Shown one piece after another: positions 46,637-57,949 of a stretch of DNA of 64,000 nt. The notes under the pieces are model-generated. The model did no database searches, was not told where the DNA came from, and saw only the letters and a program-made list of their open reading frames with translations. The first letter of the stretch is position 1. Every line of letters starts with the position of its first letter. Source of the stretch: Leptasterias polaris (lineage: Eukaryota; Echinodermata; Asteroidea; Forcipulatida; Asteriidae); the NCBI GenBank assembly GCA_037783415.1, contig JAZGTN010000002.1, positions 6,014,001 to 6,078,000 of the forward strand. Direction: 5' to 3'. Position numbers and translations under genes: made by a program.

Positions 46637-47199
46637 CGATGCGCAGCACATTTACAAGCGCCTATCCTGTCTACACCAATTGAAGAATTAAAATGTACCC
46701 AAAGGAATTGACTCCCAAAATGAAAGAAATATTAGATGAACATTGTGCAGAGGTTTGTTCCTCAAGAATGCAAGACCAAGGGGTCAAAGGTTTATCTGAT
46801 CTTTTTAAAACTACAACATTCATGCAAAGTGCACTGCAGTGTGTAGAGGGTTGGCGTTTCCTTTGCTTTATCGAATAAAGGAAATTCTAATGTTATGTGT
46901 TATGTTGATATTTCTTGATATAAAGCCACATGTCGCAGTGCACAATATACTTTCAGTATGTAACCATGTAGAATGCACTTAAGACCGAGTAAAAATAACA
47001 ATGTTTAGGGTCTGGGTTCCTGAAAAAAAAAAAAATCGGGAGGGGCTTTTTATTTTTTATTTTCAAGATGGCCACCATTCTTTTTAAAATTTCAAACAAC
47101 CAATGTTGGTTTTTCCACTGCTCATGAAAGAAACATCTTTGACAAGACATTGAACATGTTTACTTAACTGTTTGGTTTTATTTAGTTTGGACTTAGAGC
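46637..47199. other. SPPL3 intron 1, no gene seen
   Basis: Contains a T-rich segment with caagatggccaccattc (47066-47082), related to one at 47519-47560. No gene. Confidence 0.45.
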
Positions 47200-47960
47200 T
47201 AACCCTAACCATGCTAAATGCAACAATATGCACCAAATGGTAATAGTTGTTGTAATCTGTTGCATTTGGCAGTCAACTGAGATGTCATTCTTTGACTGAA
47301 TTTGTTGCATTTAGCAGTCAAGTGACTTCATATTGGTGTTGTATTTTGTTGTATTTGGCAGTCAACTCAGTTGCATTTGGCAGAGTTCATGGTCACACAT
47401 ATTAGCCAAGTCACCACTACACTTAGGCCAAATAAATACAAATACCAGTTGATCATCCGGATTTTTCCAAAAAGAGGAGAATGAGGGCCTTTTTATTTTT
47501 TATTTTTATTTTTTTTCCAAGATGGCCGCCAAGTATTTCAATTCAAACAGGCCACCAATTCTTCAGTTTGAAATCACTGCTAACTTTCTTTATATCTATT
47601 TGTTGCATGAGGTAAGTTTACATCAAAAATTAAAATATATATTATGTCAAGGGTGGATTAAAAATACAAACAATTTATATATATTTTTTTTAAAGGAAAA
47701 ATCGAAAATAAAAAACAATTAAAAAAAGGATGCGGCCTCAAAAAAGGATGCGGGCGGGGACGATCAACTGTTTTGTTTTTTTACTTGGCCTTATGTGCAT
47801 ACTGTTGCATTTAGCAGGGCAAACACCCTTGCTCAATCCTAACACAAACAACAAGCCTGCACAATGCAACAAAATCCCTTGTTGCATTTTGTTGCATATG
47901 GCATGGTTCTCATTTCAACTGTGTTGCATTCTGCTGTTATTTGGCAGGGTATGTAGAGGG
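47200..47960. repeat. Cluster of dispersed gttgcattTRGCAG words
   Basis: At least seven copies of gttgcatttggcag or close variants at variable spacing (about 47259, 47303, 47348, 47370, 47802, 47880, 47922), several followed by tcaactga/tcaagtga. One inverted relative (gctaaatgcaaca) is at 47214. Not a regular tandem array and not a family I recognise. Confidence 0.6.
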
Positions 47961-48020
47961 ACCCTAATGGGGTTAGGGAAGTTACATAGGTGAAATTTTC
48001 CTGGGCTATTTGCACTAGAC

Positions 48021-49013
48021 TTAAAGGGACACACCGGTTACCTGTTTACGTAATTTAGTCATGTAGAATCAAAGACAATTATTTCTAGAAATGATTTTGT
48101 TGGAATTTTGTGTGTCGAGGGTACAATAGAAATTTCGAGTGAGGAATTTTTTTTCCACCTTTTATTTTTTAATTTCTTTTTCACTTGTCCCTTCAGGGTC
48201 TCCGTTTTGGGGTGTTTTTTTTTTGGGGTGGGCTCGTTTTGGGGGAATTATTTGTCACAATTATTGTTTAAACTAATTGCACCGTCAATATAAAAGTGGT
48301 AATCCTATGTATTGACATAAATCTTATTTAATTACCAAGAATTTTGGTACAAATCGGGTCAAGAGTACACAGAGCATTGAAAAGTTGCGATTTTGAAACA
48401 ACAGATTCGATCAGCGAGGTGTACCGACTAGCAAACCCGCGATAACAACAACGTAGTTGGTGGTCTGGCTCCCTACCCCTCTCGCATGTTCATGAGCTTC
48501 CAGGTACAGCTATCTCTTGGCTAGTGGGTTTCCGTCGCGCTACTAGCACCGCCGAGATACTCTGCTAGCCAGCTACACGACTGCCCCTGTGTTACGCGTA
48601 GCTAGCCCCACGCTGTGCACTGTAAAACACGCTTCCGTTGCTCGGACTCTCTGAAATCTTACGTTTGATTTTTTGGTATTATTTACAACTTGTATCCATA
48701 ATTTGAATACGTATTTTTTTGTGTCAAATACTCATGAATTCTTGTTAAAAAACAGAGTTGAATTCGGTGCAGTAATTAATTTTTATACGGCTTGAAGTAA
48801 AACTAACTCTGAAGATCACGAGGGTTATCCGAACCAAACAAGTGGTTCGGATAACCCACATGACCTTCGTTTTTTGAAAAATGCTCAAAAACGACCAAAA
48901 ATTTATGGTTTCTTTTAGGAACCGTTCTTCTCCATTCCTGGAAGACCTTTGGAGTCATGTTGTAGTCTATTTTGTAGCCAAAATAGCCCAACGAAGCCAG
49001 TGTGTCCCTTTAA
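48021..49013. mobile_element. TTAA-flanked MITE, 993 bp
   Basis: TTAA, then AGGGACACACCGG at the left; at the right CCAGTGTGTCCCT then TTAA. The terminal repeats match at 12 of 13 positions. TTAA target duplication suggests a piggyBac-like non-autonomous element (inference). No transposase. Contains the 15-bp hairpin at 48822-48857. Confidence 0.65.
48822..48857. repeat. Perfect hairpin, 15-bp stem
   Basis: gggttatccgaacca and its exact reverse complement, separated by aacaag. The flanks pair further with mismatches. Inside the 48021-49013 MITE. Confidence 0.9.
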
Positions 49014-49789
49014 AATGGTAAAGTTCCCCCATGCTACATGTACGTAGTTGGTTAGTCTATGGTCCAATGCAAACACAGCTTTTATCTTAAAACTTTTCTT
49101 TTCTCCTGAAGATTACAACATCTGAGAGTAAATTTCAAATCAGGGAAAGTCAAACTTGGAACTCAGGAATTCCAGACAAAGCATTTATTGTCTTTCACCA
49201 TGACTCAGGCTGGGGGGGGGGGGGGTGTCTACTTGAGTTTTTTGTACTAATGATACGCACAGCAAACTATGGTTCACTATTTAGGTTTACATTATACCAG
49301 CCTGCTGACAGCTGGCACTACATGTAGGCTCTATTGTGAAACTTGCATGCATGAATGCTTCTAGAATCAAACAAATCAACTATTTGGTAAAATCCTGGCC
49401 TTGTAGCCATTGTTGAAGAGAAAGAGCAGGCCTAGCTAGTGTGTATCAATACAATGATGCACAGGTTTGTGTATCCAGCTTGGTCTGGGAATGGGTTTAG
49501 CACTAGGTGAATGTGTTTTCCTACATGTTTGGGGCTACAATAAAACAAGAACAATTGGCTGATTTTGTTTTTCTTGTGGTGATAATCAATGAGCTGTAAC
49601 CAGATATATTGACCCCTGTTTCTCTGATGAACCATGGACAATGGACATTGTGGAGAAGTTGGCTGTGACTATATTTTGTACAATAATACAGGACTCAGGT
49701 CTGTATAGAAAGCTATTCTTCAAAAGGTGGAGGTTGAATATTCCTACAAGAAATGTAAACAACTTGAGTGCAATTATTATTTTAAAAAT

Positions 49790-49883
49790 ATCATCTATTG
49801 ATACCTGTTGGCCAGACACAGACACAATCTTAATTATCATCTATTGATACCTGTTGGCCAGCCACAGACACAATCTTAATTAA
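49790..49883. repeat. Tandem duplication, 46 bp x 2
   Basis: Two copies starting tcatctattgatacctgttg at 49791 and 49837, differing by one base seen (gaca/gcca). Confidence 0.85.
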
Positions 49884-50036
49884 AGATTAAAAATAATTCC
49901 TCATCATCACATAATAGTTGACCGGACAACAAAATTAATTGTTAACTTTTTATACATTTTGCAACCCCCCCCCCTCCCCCCCCCAAAGAATTGACAAAAT
50001 AGAAAGACAGACAACAAAGGGCTTGCCACTAGATAC

Positions 50037-50125
50037 ATTGCTCAATTGGTAGAGCGCCGGCACCTTGATCCAGAGGTCGTTGTTTCAAATCCCGCTCTAG
50101 TAAAGTTTTCTTTGTTCAACCCAAA
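50037..50125 (+). mobile_element. tRNA-derived SINE head
   Basis: ttgctcaattggtagagcgc is an A-box-type tRNA start; gttgtttcaaatcccgctc resembles a B box. It continues into tttctttgttcaaccc, which also follows a tRNA-like head on the minus strand at 56060-56130. Mismatches in the stems and the shared tail argue for a SINE rather than a functional tRNA gene. Confidence 0.6.
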
Positions 50126-51455
50126 ATCATTTTGTAATTTTGTTCAATCCAACCTGAAACAGGCAGTTCAGGCATCCTGCGGACTTCAACAAAAGACAAT
50201 AGGCCCCCTATGTATATCCACCATAATTAAATTCTGCATCAAAAACTTATCTTTCTTTTCAAGCAAACAACTAAAAGCGGTTAGCTTACCATGTTTTGTA
50301 GTGAAATTGTTCTGTATTTTGGGTGAACATTAAAATATGTGCATGTAAATTATCCAGAACTAACAAAAATTATGTTCAAATTTTATCACATTTAAAACAA
50401 GGAAAACAATGAAAGTATAAAAAGAAAGCCTAGTTTGAATGTAAACTTAGGGTAAACATGCATGTCATATAAATATTATTATTCACACATAACATAGACT
50501 TTAAAGAAAATAGATATGTGTACATTATATAATCCTTAAAAACAGATCAATTAACAGGTCCCAACTCCCAGCCATCATCCATGAAAATCTCTATAGTGGT
50601 GACTAATAATATGTTTGAACAAGGTGTAATGTTTACACACACAATCACAAGGACCATGCATTCATAATTCTAACGATAATTTATTCCTTTTTTCAAACTC
50701 AGCTGTCACCACAAAATTTGTTATTTGAGATGATTCATGTACATGCAAAATTGTAACTAATTTTCCATTTTGACAAAGTATGAAACCAAATTTAGTCCAA
50801 TTGCCCATTAAAGGTTCAGGAAAAAGAGTTTCCACATCAACTGTGTATTGTTGTGTAGAGCTTCGCTAAATACAAAAAAAACTACTACTGGTGAATTGAA
50901 CAGAATTGAATATATGTATGTACAGTATCAGGAAAATATTTGTTGGGTTTAAGTTACTTTTATTGTTTCCATTGAATTCTGCATCATACACTGTAGGCCT
51001 ACTGGTCACTTGATAAAGCCCTTCAAGTGCTTTTTATTTGTTTTTATTTTTTAACATTTTATCCTCTAGTTAAACAAAGAAAAAGAAAATTGTACTGTTG
51101 AAATTCTTTCTCTATCAGCACTAACATCATAACGTTAGGGCCTGTAGGTTTTATATTTAAATTACTAAAGCAGTTAGCAACGTAAAAATAATCATTTGCG
51201 AATGTTCTCTACTGTAAAGATTAAGTGTTTACAACATTTGAAGATACCATCACCCTCAGATAAAATGGACTCGTCCAACCAGTCTCAACGGCCACGGTGT
51301 TCGAATCTTGTGCATGTGTGGAAGCATGGTACAATGAGGGAAGTTTGTGATTTGACCATCGAAAATGAATCATTCATTTGCCTCCCATTCTGCGCTGTTT
51401 GCAGTCGGCCAAACGAAAGTTTTAAATATTCATGATCTGCATACCAGCATATCCG

Positions 51456-51503
51456 CTAGCCCCCCCATTTTCGTCCAATAGTGGACGAAAATGGGGGGGC
51501 TAG
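51456..51503. repeat. Perfect hairpin, 22-bp stem, 4-nt loop
   Basis: Arm 51456-51477 (ctagccccccc then attttcgtcca) is the exact reverse complement of 51482-51503; the loop is atag. It lies in SPPL3 intron 1, about 1.1 kb inside the gene. Confidence 0.93.
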
Positions 51504-52591
51504 AGGTACAGAACCTACAGGCCTCCGCATGCGCACAGTAATACGACTGCGGATGACCCGCGCACAGTAGTAGTACGGGTGTCGTGCTCTGTGTGATACA
51601 CAGTCATATTACGCACAGCTAGTGTACAGCTACAGGTTGGTTTTAGTACGGCGTCTTTTTCGGAGTGAAAACTTCGACCGCCTTGAGCAAGGCTAGAGTT
51701 TTGCTGACAAAACAACTATCCAAATTTATGGTGATACAGAAGTATGTAACCAAAAAAAATTCAAACAAGTTTATAAACATGATAAATGACTGGATAGACA
51801 TGGTGGGCCTTATATTTTTTATAATCAATATCAAAACAATACATTATGTGTAAAATGTACAAATCATAAAGCAAAACAAAATTAGAATTTCGTATGATGT
51901 TTCTGGGTGCGTTGCCAACTATATTGTTATTATCATTATCATTATTGTTGATACTACTAGTACTAGTGACATGCAAATTCATCAACCGCATGCGTGAGCA
52001 AATTGCAAAGCAGGTGCGCGGTTTTTTTCTTCTTTTTATAAATAATAATAATTATGATTTAGAAAATGAAGCCTACCTAACAACGATTGGAATAAAATAA
52101 AGAAATGTTAAAATAAGAAGTCAGTTTGGGAGAGACAGTGGAAAGGAGCCCTTGTTTGTTGTTTAGACTTGACTAGACTCCTACATGTAGTACTGTCCTA
52201 GAGACATTGTCATCATTTTATTGCATCAAGTCATTTCAATTGGTACCGTGTCCAGTCAGACCACCGGTGTGTGGTCACCCATTATTATTTATAATGTTCA
52301 ACCATCCCGCACAGAAGAAAGGACCCAGGAGAAATCCTACCTAGGCATAAAACTCTACATTATCATATTTAAACCATGTATGGTACTCTATCCTGCTCCT
52401 ACCATGGAGGTAGGAAGAAACCTCCATGCTCCTACTACTAGTACCTACTACTGCTAGTCTAGTCTACTCTAGATAGATCCCTTCATATCTTTGTTTGTCA
52501 ACAGAGAAACTCACATGACCTCCACACACACGACGACGTTCCAGACTATTTCATTTGATTGAAACATTGAATTGAAACCAACAAAACTCAC
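51504..52591. other. SPPL3 intron 1, exon 1 end
   Basis: No feature recognised. A few ctagta-type words near 52430-52460. Confidence 0.5.
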
Positions 52592-52614
52592 CAATCATAC
52601 GACTCGGCAGCCAT
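52592..52614 (-). CDS. SPPL3: SPPL3 coding exon 1 (start codon)
   Basis: MAAESYD plus two bases of a Trp codon, donor gtgagt. It matches the vertebrate start MAEQTYSW, and exon 2 completes the Trp. The ATG is in a good context (caagATGG). This fixes the SPPL3 start and shows the gene runs leftward for at least 39 kb. Confidence 0.9.
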
Positions 52615-52632
52615 CTTGCAGCTGATTTCAAC

Positions 52633-52640
52633 CACTTCCT
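52633..52640 (-). promoter_or_regulatory. ETS-type site upstream of SPPL3
   Basis: AGGAAGTG on the minus strand, about 20 bp before the ATG. ETS/GABP sites near the start are common in TATA-less housekeeping promoters; I see no TATA box. A short motif, so weak evidence. Confidence 0.35.
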
Positions 52641-53437
52641 ATGACCAAAATCTGCTGACTTGAGTTGGCTACATTAATTTGAAGTCTTCATTCTTCATAA
52701 AAATGTTGATAAAAACATCCCAACGTAGGATTTCTTTTGTACACAAGTTGTAATTCCAGGTTCCTTGTGTGTAAAACTGCGATGTCGACGATCTCATAGA
52801 ATCTCCACAGAATGACAAAAAAACACCTCAAATTATTGGCTTCATATTGCACTGAACGTGTCTTCTTTTAACAAAGAGCTCACTGAACCCAAATGGGAAA
52901 CCAGTTGGCTAATCCTTCACGGCATTTATGAGAACCGGACGCTTAAATTCCTTCCAAAATTATTGTTTTTGTTTATAACTTCACTCAGTCCAGATGCAAT
53001 AATCAGATCGTGTACAAATTGAATACGAGGTTTCATGCACAAAACGATGCTAACTTCTATAATCCCGCATTCGCTAGTCCCGTCATCTTTTCATATCGAA
53101 CGCATGACATTGGCAGAGTACCAACGAATTTAATGTTATTATTATTTAAACTGGTACCCTATAAGTTATGTTTCATGACTGTGTAAAGCCACAGCTGTTA
53201 CAACCGAGAACCAGTTATTTAAAAGGAGGAGTGTTTTCAACAGAGGGCGGACTTCACATTTTGACAGCAATCAATTAAAAAACAACCTGCTATTTTGCAA
53301 AGCACTTGTGATACTCTCTGATTGCTACTATGGAGTCACCTAATAAAATCACAAAATTTGTATTTTAATTTGTTATATCAAGTTATAAACCACAATGGAA
53401 ACCGACTCAGAATTTTAATTTGTTATATATAAATGTT

Positions 53438-53640
53438 AATGCAAAAAAATAGTTAATGGCCTGTCGACGTTTCGACCCTAGCAGAGTCTTTAATTTTCGA
53501 GCATGACTCTGCTAGGGTCGAAACGTCAGGCCATTAACTTTTGTTTGCATTTATATACAGGTCCTTTTGGTGAGTAAGCAGTTTGCAACAGCTAATTCTA
53601 TTTTCTCATTTTCAAATTATAAAAAACGAAAGTCAGAACA
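53438..53640. mobile_element. Inverted pair of Penelope-like terminal motifs
   Basis: Arm 53452-53488 (gttaatggcctg...cgtttcgaccctagcagagtc) pairs with 53505-53538 across a 16-nt loop; the left arm has 3 extra bases. Pairing extends outward through aatgcaaa/tttgcatt. The right side continues with the sequence shared with 46083-46202. Head-to-head copies are common for Penelope-like termini (family knowledge). Confidence 0.55.
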
Positions 53641-54266
53641 AACTGGAAGAGTTTCATTTCATGAAACCAATCGATAGTTTTTGCTGGTTAATATTGTTTC
53701 ACAAAATTATAACTTTTCTCCCCAATGTGTGATTATAAACAAAATAAATATTATACTTTTTGCGGTATTTGACACTTTTTCCTCCCCGCCCCCCCCCCCC
53801 CCTTCCCCATAAACTGATGATAGCACGAGTTTTCAGAGGGATGAGTTTGTGGATTACCAAGTTTGCAATACGTCCGAGTTTGTTGGGAATGAGTGTAGTC
53901 TTACGAAGGTTGGGGATATGTCTCCAAAGTGTTTGAATTTCAAGTCATGTCATGTGACACTATCACCTCATCCACCTCATCATAAATAAAATAAATTAAA
54001 AAAAAACAATTCAATTTTTGTGATCTTCAACCGTCAAAATGTTTTTCTTATCTAATTAATGTGGAAAAAATACGAATCGTATTATTTTTTGTTTATGAAA
54101 TGAAAATACAAAGTATAAAATATTTAAAAAAACGACAACACATTTTTCTAGCAGCCAGCCATTCTCAGAAATTAAAGATTGGCAAACTGAATTTGTTTGA
54201 GGAAAAAGTGTTATTTAATATAAAAAAAACTTTAAAATATCACCATGCAAATAAACCAGTGTGACC

Positions 54267-54312
54267 CGTTTATTGGAATAAAAGAACACCCGTTTATTGG
54301 AATAAAAGAACA
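54267..54312. repeat. Short tandem duplication, 23 bp x 2
   Basis: Two copies of cccgtttattggaataaaag followed by aaca. Confidence 0.8.
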
Positions 54313-56039
54313 ATGCCTTGCCAGACAAACTAATGACATAGCGCCCTCACTATTTTACTTGCGGGGTGGGGGGGGGGGGGTGTAAGAGGGGGAGGGATCT
54401 GAACGGGAGGGGGGGGGGGGCTCTGTCCTTCATTGTTCATTCCATGCTTTTTCTAAGTCTTTTCTGCTGCTCTTTTTATTTCTTTCCACTTGACTGTTTA
54501 CTGTTACACCAGTATACTTGTTTATGTTGTGTTGTCATTTAATGAGAAAGACCCAAGGCCATTAAGGTTGAAAGGTCAGGCCATTTGCTTTTAAGATTGA
54601 TTAATAATATTTGCTAATAATATGGTACACTTGTGCACCGAATATGCGGGGGAAAAAAAGTAATTTTCCTAAAAGTGCATTCATTATTTAAGAATGCCCT
54701 TTGAGATGTAGGGGCCAAGAAATCACCAGAGTACATTTATCAACATTAACCTAGTTCCAACTGAAACAACACGCAGAACTGTGTGTAATGGAAAGGCAAA
54801 TTAATCCTTTTCAATAGCTGGTCCTGACACTCGAACGTGATCGCAGACAAAATTCGTGAAGAGGAATTCTAATAAGGAAAATGTTTCTTTATTCCAAAAG
54901 GAAACATGACAATGACTGAAAAATGGCAACACAAAGAATATGAATATATCAAATTAAGTTGGAAAATTGATTTTGTATTAGAGGGGTGTTAGGGGACATA
55001 ATAAACTTATTTCCGCTGCGGTGGATTGGGAAAAATTGATCGCGAAGACAAGACTAAAACACAATTTGTATCCATGATAGAAAATGTTGTCAAATCATCT
55101 GATTTAAACGCTGTTCTTTCTTGTCTTAGTTAGTTGAGTCAACCATCTGCAATTAATGTTGATGAAATATTTTAACAAGTTTGCCTGGCCCAAGAATCTT
55201 CTAACACGGTTGATTTGATGTTGTAAACTTAAGGTACGATCGACACTTAAAGATTAATAGTGTCTGAAATAAATTCAGAATTAGACCGCCAGGGGGTTGC
55301 AATCCACTTTTAGATTTGACTGCTTAATTTAGGTATACAAATCACTGGGAGTACATCTTACTTCTAAAGTTATTACGTTATTACTGTCTTAATGAATTTG
55401 ATTTTTAACACTTCCCCTTGCCTGTAAATCGCCCTTTCATCCAAATAACCATAAAGAGGAAAACACATCGGTCGGTGCAACACAGTTGAAAAATTAAACC
55501 ATAACATAATGTCATTGTCTTATAAACACAATTGACTTTCAAGTAAAGAATAAGTCATGGTTTATTTCGGAATCCTAAGAGAGTGGCGTGACCAGCCACG
55601 GGGAGGGTGGTTTGGCGGGCCACGTTAGGGAAGGGGCTGGTTAACTACATGAGGTTGGAAACACAAAAAGACAAAATCAAAGGTGGGAAGAGGGAGAAAA
55701 TAATTAAATCGATAACAGTTTATGTTATGTTGCTACAGTTGTGTTGTTTGACTGCTTTCGGTTGTTTTAATGCTGCTGTGGATTGTGTTTTCAGTCCCTA
55801 CCTGATTGCGTGAGTTTTCCCCATTTGGGGTTTTCTACCACATCTAAACTGAACATCTTTATCTCAGTTCCTATTCATCCTGTTATTAGCGGTAAATGCG
55901 CTGTTGTATGTGTAATAAAATAAATAAATAAAATAAGTATTATTATGATATGTTATGAAAATTTGTAACTCTGGAAAGGATCGGTTCAGGTTCTTAATTG
56001 GTTGACGGGTGATGTTGATGTTGTTTTTGCTGCTGTTAA

Positions 56040-56490
56040 CACTTCTAACTTATTTTATTAGATAAATTGGGGTTGAACAAAGAAACAAATTACTGAACGT
56101 CGGCGCTCTACCCACTGAGTTATCTAGCCCTATGTTGTTGGTGGTCTCCCAATTTTGTCAATATCTTATATTCGGGGTGCCAGTCAGAAGCCACACAACT
56201 GTTACATGCCGTGTAGCCAAGGATCACACCTAAGTTTACATTAAACCTGGAAAGCGGCATGCCAGGGGATCACCTTGAGGGGATTTCAAATATATCAAGC
56301 TATAAACCACAAGGGAAACTGACTGGGCAAGTTTCAAATGATTTGGGGTTGAACAAAGACAAATTGACTTGAGCGAGATTTTGTCAATATCTTTGTCGAG
56401 GTGCCAGTCAGATTTCATACAACAGTTAGCTGCCATGTAGCAGGGATCACACCAAAGTTTACGATACAACCTGATGGGAAGCGGCAGCTT
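56040..56490. repeat. Duplicated SINE-related segment
   Basis: Two diverged copies in direct order, each starting ttggggttgaacaaag (about 56068 and 56345), each continuing to ggtgccagtcag, then atcacacc.aagtttac and aagcggca. The first includes a minus-strand tRNA-like head (ctagataactcagtgggtag). The word tatcaag.tataaaccacaa also occurs near 53377. The array is a local duplication of a SINE family related to 50037. Confidence 0.6.
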
Positions 56491-57062
56491 CTTAATTTAT
56501 TAAAATGTGTTCTGAGGTGCTTTTGGTGCTGAAAACCGGCATGGTTTATGTGCACGAGCTCTTTTTACAAGTGACGTCGGAGCTATGTGATGATTTTTTT
56601 GCGGGCGGATTTCCCGCCAGCATAAAAGTGACAGATGTGGTATTAATGTGTAGACATTTTAGGAAGACAACAAGTTATTTTAACAAACAGATACATATTA
56701 ACTTTTACTGCAATAATTGCAACACGACCAAGTATTTTGGCCGTAGACATATTGCACGTTTTGTTGTTGTTGTATAATTTGCCTGCTAGTCTTCAGTTGA
56801 ATTTATATATAGTTAAAGACGAAACAAAATTGCAAAATATATGTACATTTTTCGGGACAAAAACGAGGTTGGCTCTTCCCTAACTTCAGACGTGAAAACA
56901 AATGCGTTAAAAAATTAGTAACAACACTTAGTGTGATGAGTTGATACAAACCACCAGGCCGCACCATTTCAAGGACTGCAGGGGGGTCTTTTCCTGATCG
57001 TTAATTTCGAAATTACAGAAAAAATTTGCAAATTATTAATCAAAGATTACACTTAAATCCTT

Positions 57063-57073
57063 TTAATAATTAA
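57063..57073. promoter_or_regulatory. Possible HNF1-binding palindrome
   Basis: TTAATAATTAA is an exact match to the HNF1 core TTAATNATTAA, 434 bp upstream of the HNF1 start codon. A half-site-like gattaac is at 57101-57107. Autoregulation is possible, but the area is AT-rich and the match could be chance. Confidence 0.35.
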
Positions 57074-57506
57074 TACGGTTTAAGAGCTAAACCGTAACTG
57101 ATTAACGTTGTTATCTCATCAGTTATCGGATATACGCAAATTAGCTCATGAATTATTCATCAGTAGGTGTGTTCAAATTGAGTTCATAGATTGGACTTTC
57201 AGCAATGACCCCTTCTCGAAATAAAAAAAAACCCCGAAGAAAGCAAACATCGAGAAAATGTATGTACATACACAGTTTGTGTGTGCATAAAGTACAACCT
57301 GTATTTATCCGTGGAGATCGGCGCTCTGTCCAGGTGTAAACGAACCGTCATTCGGCGGGCAACTACAAAGAATTTTACGGTAAGTCCCGCTTCAAAACAC
57401 GCTCCCTTCTCCACAACGATGTAGTCAATTTGACGATGTTATGCGGGTTATAAAAACAACAACCTTACGAAAATACATCTCCTGAAGTATTTTTTAAGGA
57501 ATTGAA

Positions 57507-57949
57507 ATGTCTGGTAAGGTAACAGAACTCCAGCGGCAGTTAATACTTGCCCTGGTGCAGTCGGGGATTGAAAAGATGGACCTCATGCGAGAAATCTCCA
57601 TGGCGTATTCCCACGGAGAAATCCGCAACAACGGGGACGCAGTGAGATATCGAGACGGTGGATCACGTCCGAATAACGGCGAAGCTACCGAGGAGAACAC
57701 GCTGGACATGAGTGATCTTCCCCCCGTGCATCATCCTATGCCGTTACAGGAGGATGGAGGTTGCTGTAAACGGGCAAAGAGGAGCGATGACGGAGACGAC
57801 GGAAGCGTGGATGATCTGAGCGAGGATGAAGGAGGAGATGGAGGGGAGAACGGAGCGATGAGCGGCGATGAATACGACGAGGGAGAACATGAATACAATA
57901 CTTCCGTGGATCCAAACAGACCAATGTCCCTCAAAGACGAACTGCTAAG
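57507..57949 (+). CDS. HNF1: HNF1-type homeobox factor, first coding exon
   Basis: 443 bp coding 147 residues plus two bases, donor AAG|gtaaaa. Residues 3-31 (KVTELQRQLILALVQSG then IEKMDLMREI) match the HNF1 N-terminal dimerisation helix (vertebrates: KLTSLQQELLSALLSSG). A low-complexity segment rich in Asp/Glu/Gly follows, ending PMSLKDELLR, where vertebrate HNF1 exon 1 also ends before the POU-specific domain. The POU and atypical homeodomain exons must lie right of the window or in unrecognised sequence. HNF1 proteins bind GTTAATNATTAAC as dimers and control gut, liver and kidney genes. The ATG has a purine at -3 and is the only sensible start. Confidence 0.85.

Larger units (their letters stand above)
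49014..51455. other. SPPL3 intron 1, repeats only
   Basis: G and C runs (49211-49226, 49966-49984), a two-copy 46-bp duplication (49790-49883) and a tRNA-like SINE head (50037-50125) are present. Small open frames have no recognisable content. Confidence 0.5.
52615..57506. other. Intergenic region between SPPL3 and HNF1
   Basis: About 4.9 kb between divergent start codons, presumably holding both promoters. It contains a Penelope-like inverted pair (53438-53640), a short duplication (54267-54312), G/C runs (53788-53802, 54362-54380, 54410-54420), SINE-related duplications (56040-56490) and an HNF1-like site (57063-57073). Open frames at 54061, 55607 and 56505 have no recognised content. Confidence 0.6.

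Noticed and set aside
50037..50101. Functional tRNA gene
   Set aside because: A- and B-box-like words are present, but stems do not pair well and the sequence continues into a tail shared with another repeat copy, so a SINE is more likely.
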